Assembly (NCBI GenBank): GCA_022496205.1
Contig: WTXD01000100.1
Span: 1-64,000 of the forward strand
Source of the DNA: Gloeopeniophorella convolvens
Taxonomy: Eukaryota > Basidiomycota > Agaricomycetes > Russulales
DNA: 64,000 nt
Reading direction: 5' to 3'
Below the pieces are notes generated by a model. It was not told the origin of the DNA, did no database searches, and saw only the letters and a list, made by a program, of their open reading frames with translations. The stretch's first letter is position 1. The number at the start of each line of letters is the position of its first letter. This document shows, one piece after another, positions 47,941-59,563 of the stretch. The translations under genes were made by a program, and so were the position numbers.

Positions 47941-49631
47941 ATGGCGCGCTTTGAAGATTTACCGATCGAACTTCTACCAGCTATCATAGTCAACTTCCTG
48001 AGGCCGTCTCATCTTGCTCTACTATGCCTTGTCAATCGTGCCTTCTATGCTTTCGCCGTGCACCCACTGTATGATCGAATCTTCATCTATTCTTGGCATA
48101 CATCAGCGAAAAGACGGGTTAGCTCTCCCCTACTCATCCAATCACTCTCTAATTTTCCTACAGGTGACAGATCTATTCAGAACCCTTGCAGAGAACCCTC
48201 ACCTCGCCAGTCTCGTTCATCGACTAGGTGCGCTGGCTTGACTGCTGCTCTCATGTATCTCTCTGAGCTCTCTTCAGAAGTCAGAGACTTCCCCAAAGCA
48301 CACGGGTCCGTTCAGTCTTACGAACAACTTCGGGACTGGTGCACCAGAGGGCTCGAGAACGCCGTGCACCTCCGTTCCTGTACATGGACTAGAGATGGCT
48401 CGTTGACATCCGATATTCTCAGAAGCCTTTCCAAATGCCCTGAATTGACCGAAATCGCTATCAATGGAGGTCACACTGGGCACTATGGGCCTAGGGATCT
48501 TGTCCAGCTACTTCGCCTGCGCAAGATATCTTTGATTATGCCCAGCATACCCGTCCTCTCGATAATCCCATACTGGCTGGAGTGTATGGGGAAATCACTA
48601 ACAAATTTGACCCTCATATGCAAGGCGCGCTGAAGCAATGTACACCGCCTCGAGGAGATATTTACTCATCCTGCCCAGGCAGACATACACGTCACGGACT
48701 CACTTTTGAGTTTGATGTCAGAACACACTCCTCACCTGGAACATCTACACCTGGCCGGATGCCCTAAAGTCACCAACGAAGGTGTTTGGCTTATGATCAG
48801 GAACAACGTCAAGGGATTGCAAGGCCTCAGCCTCGAGAGTTTCTCGCCGATATTCGCAAGTACCGGTTCTGTGCCTCCGCTCGCATCTCCATGGCTGACG
48901 CGTGAGCAGAACATGGCTGCTTTACACGCAGCTTGCGCAAGAGCTGGCGGACTGATATCACTCCGCTCTTTCACCTTGACCATTCACCCTGACCACTCAA
49001 CCGACGCATGGATGAGCGACACAGCATCCCTCCTTGCGGAGTCGCCTTTGGAATACTTCCAGATCTACGCGCCTAGGGCGGGTACGCAGAGAGCGCTTGC
49101 AGATACATTTTGCATGCGCATCATCCACCAGCATCATGAACACCTCGTTCGGTTCTCGTTCCACCGGCTGCAGCTTAGTCTCGACGTCATCGAGCGTGTG
49201 TGCACGCAGTGCACGAGCTTGGAGCAGCTTTTTATGCTCGTAGACCACGCCGAGATGGTTGGCTTTTGACGTTGTATCCATGCGCGCGCCTCTGATTCAC
49301 ACTGTCAGGCATTGGTTGGACCTATCCTTGCACGAGCAAATCAATTACGCACTTTGCATATCAATCTTGTCGAACGGCCCACACCATACAACCCACACCA
49401 AGACGCCCTCGACATTGTCCGTCAATGCAGCCCAGCTATCTCCCAAGTTGGAATAGAGACGAGGGTGTGGAAGGTGCACCGATCTTTGCTTTCTACCTAT
49501 ACAAAGCTGATATTCTGGTCCAGGTTGAGAGATACGTGCGCGAAGCCAATGGCGTTGTGGAGGTGGAGCGCGGGCTGGCGATGATTGAGAGTCCCGACAT
49601 TCCGGAGCAGTTTTTGGTTGTTCGCACGTAG
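47941..49631 (+). CDS. F-box and leucine-rich repeat protein
   Basis: The F-box is at the N-terminus: MARFEDLPIELLPAIIVNFL and HLALLCLVNRAFYAFAVHPL. Leucine-rich repeat-like segments follow: LFRTLAENPHLASLV, ILRSLSKCPELTEIAINGG, LVQLLRLRKISLIMP, HTPHLEHLHLAGCPKVTNEG and CTQCTSLEQLFMLVD. Likely exons are 47941-48117, 48164 to about 48229, about 48288-48626, about 48680-49257, 49310-49473 and 49524-49631. F-box proteins recruit substrates to SCF ubiquitin ligases. The join near 48620-48685 needs a GC donor (GCAAGG) to keep the frame; no GT donor works. An in-frame ATG at 47920 would add seven residues. The target is unknown. Confidence 0.75.
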
Positions 49632-49893
49632 AGGTCAGACGACTCGTAATATAAGACGGTTCAATCTATATCTCGTACTTGTTGTTGGATGTGCTAGATA
49701 TAAGTATGTACCCAAAGACCAGACAAGAAACCCTACAGTAAGAGCGCGCCTTCCCACCGGCCACGCGCCACGTGGCACTACTCTTCCGACGCTGGGTCCG
49801 ACCGCATCCTCCGAGCAGCCAGACGCTCGACCGCCTTCGTCGACGACGTCAACAACGTCGATTAGACAGCGGACACCGAGTCAGAGCGGTGCC

Positions 49894-50211
49894 ATGGCGA
49901 CGCCAAAGCTGTCCCCACAAGGGCAACGCCTCCGCACAATTATCCTAACTGTGCCCATCATGGCCGCAACATCCGGTTCGTCATACCCTCGCATACCGTT
50001 GACCAAGGAACTCACGCCGTGCCTCACGTCCCCATCAGTGGTCCTGTACAAACGTCTAGTCCTCGGCGAGCCGCAACGCACACTCCCGCGCCCCGGTGAC
50101 CGCACGCAGATCGAAAGCTGGTCGAGTTTGCACCTGAAGTTGAAAAGTCGACCAACGCCACACAGGATCACTAGCACCGTTTCACACCTCACAATCTATG
50201 TACTCCGGTGA
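49894..50211 (+). CDS. Small single-pass membrane protein
   Basis: Exons 49894-49975 and 50039-50211 give 84 residues. It starts MATPKLSPQGQRLRTIIL and has one transmembrane segment (IILTVPIMAATSVVLY) followed by KRLVLGEPQRTLPRP, a pattern I have seen in conserved small fungal proteins, perhaps mitochondrial. The part after PRP is less conserved in character and another intron may start at the GTGACC after it, so the C-terminus is uncertain. It is convergent with MIC10, 54 bases away. Confidence 0.6.
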   Translation: MATPKLSPQGQRLRTIILTVPIMAATSGSSYPRIPLTKELTPCLTSPSVVLYKRLVLGEPQRTLPRPGDRTQIESWSSLHLKLKSRPTPHRITSTVSHLTIYVLR

Positions 50212-50265
50212 AGCGACGCCATAATGATGAAATTCTCTGAGACATCTCTCTAGTGGTGTGGTAGA

Positions 50266-50785
50266 TTACTTCGACTCCGGGGGCGCCTGCTGGAGGATGC
50301 GCACGCCGGGGATGCGCGCGGGGTTGAACGAGCGATCGCAGTCCGCGTATGCGGCGCCTGCACCGAAGCCCGTCGTGAGGGCTATAGGCCATGCGCGTCC
50401 TGGAAGAGAGCAGTTGAGCGTGTGTCGGGCGAAAGGAGAGGGGTTGGCGCGTTGTCACGCACGGCGGAAGAGGATGACCGACGCGACGACGCCGACACTG
50501 AAGCCGATACCGCTGTTTCAAGAAGGCGTCAGCCTGGTGTTAAGAGGAAGGAGGTAGACATCCGACGCACGATTTGACCAGTAAATCCGCTACTGCTCGG
50601 GGCACACGTCGTTAAGTTCTGCTACGTTCCGAAACTCGGAATTGCAGAAAAGAGACACGTACAGCAGCGGTCATACTGCATATCCCAAGGCTCAGTTCGC
50701 TACGTTAAACATGGAGAAGTATGCGTACCTTTTGGGCGACGATATCCTCGCTGGACGCCGGCTTCGATGGAGAGGGTGAGGACAT
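50266..50785 (-). CDS. MIC10: MICOS complex subunit Mic10
   Basis: Five exons on the minus strand: 50785-50729, 50675-50663, 50592-50571, 50512-50463 and 50399-50266, giving 91 residues. Mic10 is a hairpin protein of the mitochondrial inner membrane whose glycine motifs drive oligomerisation at crista junctions. The product starts MSSPSPSKPASSEDIVAQK, then YDRCLADLLVKSGIGFSVG, the first membrane segment VGVVASVILF with RRRAW, and the second with GFGAGAAYADC, then RSFNP. Both glycine-rich segments are present. The second and third exons are only 13 and 22 nt, so the first third of the protein depends on correct microexon splicing. Confidence 0.9.
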
Positions 50786-52895
50786 GGTGCGGATGTAAAT
50801 ACGGGCAAACACGGCGCTTCCGGTGGGGATAGTCGTCGGGCGCTAAATGTCCGCGGCAGAAAACGTTGAACGTTCACCGCGGTCGCAGTGCTACTTACTT
50901 ACTACTGTCTCGACTCTCCGAACAGGATTCCTTACACAGCCTCCCCCCAGATCGGGCGAATCTCATTCATCATTCTTGCGCTCAAGCGCGACGGACTCTC
51001 GAAAGATCCGCGAAATACACGTCGGTCGTCCACGACCACCGCCTCTTGATCTCACGTCAAAATGCCTGAGACCAAGGCTGGGGCTCCGCGACGTCGCAGA
51101 TGAACCCCCCGATTGTAGAGAAAACACGTTGTGCATGACAATTGTCGGACTACTCCTCGCCTAGGTTCCCCTCTTAGCCCCCACTGCACCATCGAAGCGC
51201 CCTGCCGATTCTTGGACGTCTCTATTTCCTGCGTAGGTGTGGGAGTATCGCCGTCCAGGCGCCGTATCCGACGTTCTTCCAGTAAGAAGGATGGTCGTCT
51301 TCGAAAGCAATACAGCACGTGGGGCGGTTCCACTGGTCATTGGCACTAGCAGCGTCCCTCGCCCTGGCGGCGACTCCTCCTAGGGAACGGTCTTCTCACT
51401 GTGCTACCAATCCGCACGGGGTCTAGGCATTTCGGCATTTTGTGGCTCTATGGCGTCCCCCAAACACACGCCTCCGTCGTGCGTGATTAATGTCATAACA
51501 GGCCCGGATCTTGTGGCATCATGGGGCGCTTCTTTGGTGCCAGATCTCGCCCGTTTCAAGCTACGAACCTCCCATATCGACTGGCGGTTGCTGCGCGTCC
51601 TGCGCCGCAGTGTAAGTGCTATGACATGCCCCCGCCTCCTGCAGGCATCATCGCTCACGGAAAAAGGAAAGAACAGTCTTGCCTGCTACATCATAGCCCC
51701 AGATTTACTCCCATTGCGCACAATGGGCTATATCCTGTGATGACTCGGTGCGAGCGCCCCACTGCAATCTTTTATGAACAGCGCGTGCCCACTAGGCACA
51801 TCTCCACTACTTACCACCATCGGCAAGGATCATTCTTACCGCGGATATTGCGAAGTCAGCACAACCAAACCAACCGCACCCCGCTGCCCATTCTACTTTC
51901 GGATATCACGATTTGCGGTTGAATTATGCGTTTCTCATTGCACCCGGCGGGTCGCTCTCCGAACCAGACTTTGCCAACCCTCAGTAAGCTTACACCGACT
52001 GATCTCAAGCTAGCTTCTGCGTAACTCGGAAGCCCGCGAATATTGCCTGAGCGGGTCGCACGCAAAAGGACGAAGAATTCCACTTTTTGGCTAATACCTC
52101 CGGGCTTCCGAAGGTTCTTCGCGACTATTCGATCGACGAAGGATCTCGCTGAGAAACGCGTGGGTCGGCTTTGGTGTTCGATCGAATATGCTATGAACTG
52201 TTGGCTACAACGATCTTGCTATTCCTGTACCGCAGACCCCATCGTGCATCTTTCCCGGTGCCTTAACGTGTTGGAGGCACTGGGCAGCTGGCTGTTGTAA
52301 AAGAGCATGCGCTCCGTTCGGGCCAGGAGTCTAAATCCAATCAGCCCCGAATGCAGCTATGCCCCGGACGGTTAACCACATGCTATGTAAATGCGCTGTT
52401 TTGTCAGAGCTGCGGCGGTACGGAGCACGTTTCGTACAGGGTCCAGTGGCACAGTGATGCAGGAGTGGGAGGCGCTGGGAACCCCGTGGGACGCCAGGGG
52501 GCGCCCATCGCTTAGCGGAACAGCGACCGGTGCCAACCGGTGCCGCACGACTTATGATACTTAGCGATTGCAAGCGAACAAAGCGGGCCTGGCTCCGGAG
52601 TGAACGCCTCAATGTCTCCCTTCTGGGGTGAAATCGCGGGCGCCATGTCCACCCACTGCTCTCACCGCCTCTTTATTTAGAGGCATCCAACCACGTTCAC
52701 AGTCACCCATCCTCGTCATGCCTTCGCGGCCCTAACGACCGGAACATGATTTGACTCGAACCAAGTGATCTCTGCATCTGCCCCTCCCAATTTGAACATC
52801 TCTACGTTTATATCTTTCGGACACTCCAGCTCTGGATCCCCCTTCCCTTCATTCATGCCACACTTCCTCTGCACATTGACAATACCTACACGATC
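50786..52895. other. Long intergenic region, no gene recognised
   Basis: About 2.1 kb upstream of MIC10 and of PLC1. ORFs such as 51450-51740 and 52331-52612 lack motifs, and I cannot join exons. Both neighbouring promoters lie here, and the stretch may hold a non-coding RNA, but nothing in the sequence shows one. Confidence 0.5.
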
Positions 52896-55800
52896 ATGGA
52901 CCACGCCGACGAAGCTGACGACTACTTTCCGGACTTTCCTCCCGCCACTTCTCCCCTCCGACGCGCCTCGAATATGTTTACAAGCCGCGGACGCCCCTCA
53001 CCCGAGCTGCGGAGTATCATGCTCGCAACTGAAGCAGATGAAAGCGCACTGGAGGTAGAAGAAGACGACTCGCCCGCGTCAGTGCCTTCGCCTTCGCTGC
53101 TCTCTCCCAACCGACGGCACAGCGCATCCGCGGGTAACAGCCCACGCGCGGCGCTGGTGTCACTTGGACGGAAGGTAAAGGGCGTGACCGTGTCGATGGC
53201 TCGATCGAAGAGCTCGGGATGGCGCGGTGGAGGAGTCAGCGATCCGCGCCCGAATAGGCAGGTGGAAAGTCAGAAAAGACATGGGCGGAGCCTCTCCGAG
53301 GCCACCGCGACAGCGCGCCCCGTTCTCTTCTCTCCTCCCTCGTCCCCGCCCGAGCCAACGCCGCCCCCGCCTACCACCCTCACCGTGTCCCCGTCGCCCT
53401 CAGCGACGCGCTCCCGCTCCCCGCGCGGATCCCACCTCTCTCTCTCGGCGCTTAATCTCCCTCTTACATCATTGAGTGCATCGCTATCGCCCATGTCGAC
53501 GCCTTCTTTACCGCTTGTGACCGAGGTGGATGACTCCCGCGGCACTGCCGCAGCCCAGCAGGCGTCTCCTGCCGATTTTACGGTCCCGGAGCTCCTTCGG
53601 ATCGGCACCCCTATGACGAAGGTCTCTGGGAAGAAGCGAAAGACTGTCGTATGCAGGCTTGACGCCGACCAGGGTCAAATCATCTGGGAGTCCAAGAAAC
53701 ACCGGATCAGTGCGTGACTCACTGTAGCAATGAGCTATCGCTGAGCCATCTTTCCTTCCTCCGCAGTACCCATTGAGAATATCAAGGAATTGCGGACCGC
53801 TTCTGATGCTCGATACTATCGAGAGCTTTTCCAGGTCCCGAAAGAATGGGAGAGTCGCTGGCTTACCGTCATCTATACCCTCGAGGGCCACTGGAAGATC
53901 TGGCATGTTATCGCACCTTCCATCGATGCATTCCAGATGTGGGATACCACTCTGCGCAAGCTGTATGCTGTGCGTCAGGCACTTATGTGTGGTTTGGGTA
54001 ACATCGACCTCCGCGAAGCGGTCTGGGAAAAGCAGTACTGGAAAGCCGCGGACGAACAAGCTGACCAAAGGCTGTACTTTGAAGACGTCGAAAAGCTGTG
54101 CAGGCGTCTAAATATAAACCCCTCGCGCGAGGACCTAAACCGCCGATTTAAGGTATGCGTTGCTTCTGTTATGCGGACCGCAGGCACTGATGGAGTCTAC
54201 AGCAAGCAGACGTCCAGAAGCGTGGATACCTAGATTTCAGTGACTTTCAGCGCTTTGTCAAGTTGCTAAAGGCGCGCCCCGAGGTGGAACGCCTGTACAG
54301 GAAGCTGTGCTCCTTGGACAATGGCGCATTTTCTTACCAGACATTCGAGCATTTTATGCGTGCGCATCAGAAGGTGGTGCCACCCATGTCTGTTGTTCTA
54401 ACCATGCTGATCTATGCCTTTGACAGTCCAATGCTAAGGCAGCTGAGCTCAAGCAAATCTTCCTTCGTTATGCTGGATCCCCACCCGGTGACGACGCCGC
54501 GAGAGATGCTCAGCGGCCGACTCAGCTACCAACTGACTTGGTTCTCAACGAGCGGGCTGATGGAGTCCATGACATTCCTTCTGGTATGACCGGCCCGGCC
54601 ACTCCGCCCGCGGACACCCTCACCTCTGCCAATCTCTCGCTCGAAAGCTTCACCGCGTTCCTTTTGTCCACGGATAACTCTGCTTTCTCAGATCAGGAGG
54701 GGAAAATTCACCACGATATGACGCACCCCCTCTCGGAGTACTACGTCTCGTCTTCCCACAACACCTACCTTGTTGGGCATCAACTTGTTGGTGACAGCAC
54801 AATCGAAGGATACATCCGCGCGCTTCTCCATAGCTGCCGCAGCGTCGAGCGTGAGCATCCTCTCACATGATATCGCTTTGTGCTGACATGTACCCCAGTT
54901 GATATCTTCGACGGCGATAAGGAGCCAGTCATCTACCACGGCAAGACGCTCACAACGAAAGTACTCCTTCGCGAAGCCTGTGAAGCTATCGCGAAATACG
55001 CTTTCGCAGTCTCGCCTTACCCAATTATTATCTCCGCCGAGGTGCATTGCAGTGTTCCTCAGCAGGAGATGATGGCCTCGATCATGCACGAGGTGTTTGG
55101 CGAGTCCCTTGTGAGCGCGCCGGTCGATGGCCGTCCCAAGATCGAAGTCCTGCCAAGCCCAGAAGACTTGAAAGGGCGCGTATTACTCAAGGTATGTGCA
55201 TCTCCCCCTTATTTTCTGCTCGCCGCTTAGGCCCATGGGTTAGGCGAAGAACCTCTACGTCTCCGAGAGCGAGGGCATGCGGCCGAACGCCGTCTCAGTT
55301 GACACCGAATCTTCATCGACGTCCACAGAATCCACCACGGACGGCGAGATGCTTTCCGGTTAGTGTTTAGCTCTAGTCACGCGCCGCTCTCGCTTATTCC
55401 GAGTCGCAGAGTGGAAACACGAACTTTCTGATATCAAGCACGAGCTCAAGTACGAAGTCAAGCACGAGCTATCCGAGATCAAGGAAGAGTTCAGCAAGAG
55501 CCGGAGCGTTCTCAGACGCCGTTCGCCTTCGAAATCAGTTTCCAATGCTGCCGAGAAGGTGAAAGTCCGCATGTCAATGTCGCTCGTAGCGCTGCTCGTG
55601 TACACGGTCGGCGTCAAGTGTCGCGGCATCAATAAGAAGGAGCACTATGCACCGGAGCACATGTTCTCGCTCTCGGAGAATACTGCCAACAAGATGTTCA
55701 AGCGCAACGGCATGCTCGACCTCATCAAGCACAATCGGACACACCTCGTACGAGTCTACCCCAAGGGCACGCGTGTCACATCTACCAATTACGAGCCCCA

Positions 55801-56584
55801 TCGGTACTGGAGCGCTGGAGCACAGCTCGTTGCCCTCAATTGGCAGACCTGCGGTGAGTCTTCCCCATGCCGCGCTTGGCGGTGCGCTCACAATACACTA
55901 GACCTGGGATACGTGATCAACCATGCGATGTTCCAACGTAACGGCCGATGCGGCTATGTCCTCAAACCACTCGCTCTCCGAGCCCCCGACAAGAGCTTGC
56001 TCAGCAAGCGGACGCGGCACTACCTGGACATCACCGTGCGTACCCGCCCAACTTTTCCGCACCCAGGCACTGATGTACGCATATACGCAGGTAATCTCAG
56101 CGCAGCAGCTCCCGCGCCCGAAGGACGCAAACGGGCGCGAGATCATCGACAAGTCCGTTCTCGACCCATGCGTCGAGGTGTCCGTGCACTTCCCAGACTG
56201 GGGCCTCTGTTCGGTGGCGCCGACGAGCGCGCCCGCGTCCGCGCTGCAGGTCTCGTACCGCACGAGCGCGGTGAAGAACAACGGCTTCAACCCGGTGTGG
56301 GAGGAGTCGCTCAGCCTGCCGTTCGAGGTCGTCGGCGACATGCGCGAGCTGGTGTTCGTGCGCTTCGCCGTGCGCGAGGACGGCGACGTCGAGAGGGAGG
56401 CGCTCGCGGTGCACTGCGTGTCGCTTGCGTGTCTCCGTGAGGGTGCGTGTTCCGCTGCATTCGCGCGCGCCACGGACTGACTTGGCTTTGTTCAGGATTC
56501 CGCCACCTGCCGTTGTACGACGCGCAGGTGTCGCAGTACATCTTCTCGACACTGTTCGTGCAGATCAACGTCCGTGACGCATAA
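52896..56584 (+). CDS. PLC1: Phosphoinositide-specific phospholipase C
   Basis: A multi-exon gene starting at 52896 (MDHADEADDYFPDFP) and ending NVRDA at 56584. It has a Ser/Pro-rich N-terminus, a PH domain (PELLRIGTPMTKVSGKKRK to KLYAVRQALM), EF-hand-like helices (YLDFSDFQRFVKLLK, LKQIFLRYAG), the catalytic X box (PLSEYYVSSSHNTYLVGHQL, VDIFDGDKEPVIYHGKTLT, YPIIISAEVHCS), a charged linker with repeated HELK/HELS helices (about 55420-55500), the Y box (GTRVTSTNYEPHRYWSAGAQ, VALNWQT, YVLKPLALR) and a C2 domain (VISAQQLPRPKD to VFVRFAV). The enzyme splits PtdIns(4,5)P2 into IP3 and diacylglycerol. The catalytic His residues in HNTYL and YHGKT are present, so it looks active. Confidence 0.93.
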
Positions 56585-57481
56585 CTCCGACGTGCGGACC
56601 TCGACCCCCCGTATCGGTACCCCTCGATACCCACCCCATACAACGCTCTCGGCTCACGACATCTAACGCAACCCGCAACTAACTATCTATTGCACTCGCG
56701 CACCGTAATGTATCGCACCTCCTTATTGGCTTTCGGCCTGCAAATTGTACCCTGTACTCGGTCGCATACCACCCACACTCAATACACAATACGCAACACT
56801 GCACCTACGTATTTATTACCCACATGCACAACTCTCACTTCTCGCCTCACGATAGCAAGCAGCCTTTGGCACAGCATTCTTTCTGTTCTGTTCTAGTACG
56901 TAATCCATAGTGTCGCACGCCGTGCGCAGTGTAGACATCCAACGGGTGCGGCGGTGGCCCGTTCTGTGCATACTATAGCAGTAGTACATACTCGATGGCG
57001 ACAGTTTATAAATTCAATTGTGATAACAGCGTACACGCGTGCATAACCTGCTCTTAGAATTGTTGGAACACAAAGGCAACAAGATAAGTTCGTAAAACAT
57101 GTGAGTGAAATATAACAAGGAAAAGAGGAAAGGTAATGTGGAACGGCAGATAAGGGAGGACCGGAAGAGGTGGGATTGTGGATGGGCCTGGTCCTGTCTG
57201 ACCTGGACGGGTCTATGGTCCCGGGCGCTCAGTGCCACAACAGCTTGCCATGGCACGCCGCTCATGACGGCGGCGGGGTCGTAGGGCCTGCGTGGCACCA
57301 TTAGCGCCAGCAGAAAGCATATAAAAGCCACCCGGCGAGCACGCACCGAAGAGACCCTGGCGAGGGGGAGGAGATTGGACGATAGCCTGCGACGGGTCGG
57401 GCCCGCGGTGGACCGGGTGGACATTCGGATTCGCTGCACACACGCCTATCAGCCCACGTGGCGCCGGCAAAGCAGGCTAGG
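56585..57481. other. Intergenic between convergent genes
   Basis: 3' regions of PLC1 and the proline-rich gene. No gene is seen. Confidence 0.45.
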
Positions 57482-58147
57482 CTACGCACGTCTCCACTGC
57501 GCCCACGATGGCAGCTCAGAGCGCGGCGCTTCGATCGCGGGGGGCGGCGGCGGTGGCGGTGGCGGTGGGGCGGCCGCCGCCTTGCCCTTCCGCCGTGCGC
57601 CCGGCTCGGGCCGCTTGACGACGGTGCGCCACGCGGGGCGCGCGGGACCATCGAGCGCGGGAGGCTCTTCGGGCGGTGGCGGCGGCGGCGACGCAGGTGC
57701 GGGTGGCATGAGCTCCTCGGGGAGGTACTGCGGGGGGTGAAGACGAGCGGTGAGCACGGGGGTGGGAGGGGGCGCGCGGGGATCACCTTCGGGCGCCAGT
57801 CGGGCGAGTACTCGCCGCCTGCGCTGTGCTTCGCTTTGACGGCCATCAGCTCGGCGATCTCGCTGGGGTGGGTCAAGTCAGTGGGCGGCGGGCGGGTGGA
57901 GCGGGGGGGGGGGGGCGGCGGGCGTACTGCTGCAGGGCGCGGCGCTCATCGCGCAGCTTGCCAACTTCTTGCAGGAGGATGCGGACCTCGCTCGCAAGGG
58001 CCTTGCTGAAGTCGTTGAGGTATCTGGAGGGCGGAGGTAAACGATCGTGCGCGATCTGGGCGGCGGGGATAATTTTGCGCGGGGAGGAGCTTACTTGGGG
58101 GTTGCGCTAGGGGAGAAGGGGACGCCACCTGGTTTATTTGACGCCAT
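57482..58147 (-). CDS. Proline-rich coiled-coil protein, function unknown
   Basis: Exons on the minus strand are 58147-58095, 58023-57928, 57862-57787 and 57727-57482, giving 156 residues. It starts MASNKPGGVPFSPSATPKYL. A coiled coil follows: FSKALASEVRILLQEVGKLR and DERRALQHEIAELMAVKAK. Then comes YSPDWRPKYLPEELMPPAPA and a proline-rich tail with runs of six and ten Pro, ending SWAQWRRA. The second intron contains a run of 13 C, so its length may vary between strains without altering the frame. It is probably cytosolic; no family is recognised. Confidence 0.65.
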
Positions 58148-59479
58148 GTGAGGGATTCAGGGTGTGTGCAGGAGATTTATTGTGAGGAAAGTTGGAGGAG
58201 GGAGAGGGAGGCCGTGTGGTGGAGGTGCTAGGGCCTGTGCTCAAGCCAGAGTGTGGCTGTGGGTCGACCTTCCCGCTTCGGGATCCCTTGCTGACGTGCG
58301 CGTGACCCGACACGGGGCGAGACGGCCCAGCCATCGCGGCTCACTCCTTTCCGGTGCTTGGTGTTGCTCGACTTGTAGCGAGCGCTGCTGCTGTAGGGAC
58401 TTCGAGTCATGGTGCCCACTTCGCCTGTTTTATAAACCAAGCTAAAGGGCATGCCTTGGGCGAACCCACGGATGATCGGAGTTAGATCCTCACTGGTGCC
58501 ATAACTCGCGAAGAACTTGGCACCCTCAGTGCCAGACAGTGACGACTCCCCCCACGCTGCAGCGCTTCTTTCCGTGATTATGGCACTGGCACCAAGATAT
58601 AGGAGTCGTGCCTGCTGGCGCGCTCCAGTTCCTTCAGTGTCTCGTTCAAGGTGCATGTTCTGCGCCACCCTGTTACTTTGGCACCAACTGTTGATCTCTG
58701 GCACCCAGGCTCACGAACGGTCTGTCAAATGCTTCACTAAACCCTGGGTTCGCCGTCTGTCTGGCACTCGGATATGTATTCGGCACAACGTACTAGGACT
58801 CCGTGGACAATCCCGGCCCTTTGGAGAAGCTTGTGGATAGAGCCTTGCCGCCAATAGACCCTCTTGCCTGTAAAGGACGTCGACGGAAACCAACCACTCT
58901 TCTTGGTGCCTCGAGAAATTAGCGTTTGCTCGAACCAAATGCAGTTTCTACGCAACCGTTGAATTCGACTCGGGCCCAGTTGTTGAACCCAAGTCTCGAT
59001 CTTAGTTTCCTTCGCTGCCGTAGCAATTTCTCCTCTCGGACTATCAAAGCTCCTCCAACAAAGCACGGGATACGAAGTTATTTATATACTTACCCAACTC
59101 CGGTGTCGCGAAATTCATCTAAGGTAAGTAATAGTATCTGCGCAGCTGTGCGTTCAGGATGCGGGGGACGAGTGCGTAGAGCCGGCTTATACATTGATGG
59201 CCGGATCTTGCTTATATAACACCCCGCATTAGCGCCGCAACCCACTCACGTCGTCGCACTCATGTCATCAGCTAAGTAGTGGCTGACTCAGGCCTTTCTA
59301 TCTTTCCTTCATAGCTGACATGGACACCCCTGACGCCCAATATACAGTATGCCGCGGGTGCGGGCCATACGCGCGTTCCTTTCTGGGATTTCTGCACGCC
59401 AAATGAGTACTCGGCTTCGCTCTTCCGTTCACGTAGCTGGGAAATGACTATAAGCAAATGACTCTGTTCCGACTAGTTG
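58148..59479. other. Intergenic, possible coding remnant on the minus strand
   Basis: No complete gene is seen. On the minus strand 59066-58738 stays open and reads protein-like (WVQQLGPSRIQRLRRN, STSFTGKRVYWRQGS, AEYISECQTDGEPR), but it has no ATG and no recognised family. Confidence 0.35.
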
Positions 59480-59537
59480 GAATGCTGCACATATAAAGTC
59501 AAGAGAGAGCACCGATCTGGAGGCAACCCACTTCCCT
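59480..59537 (+). promoter_or_regulatory. SDR gene core promoter, one of two copies
   Basis: 58 bases with a CATATAAAG TATA box at about 59490-59498, ending 26 bases before the SDR start codon. The same 58 bases with three changes recur at 63178-63235. Confidence 0.75.
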
Positions 59538-59563
59538 TGTGTCTCTTATCCAGAATCGCAGAA

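Noticed and set aside
51450..52612. Several ORFs of 80-130 codons upstream of PLC1
   Set aside because: Neither motifs nor joinable splice sites; composition is like the non-coding surroundings.
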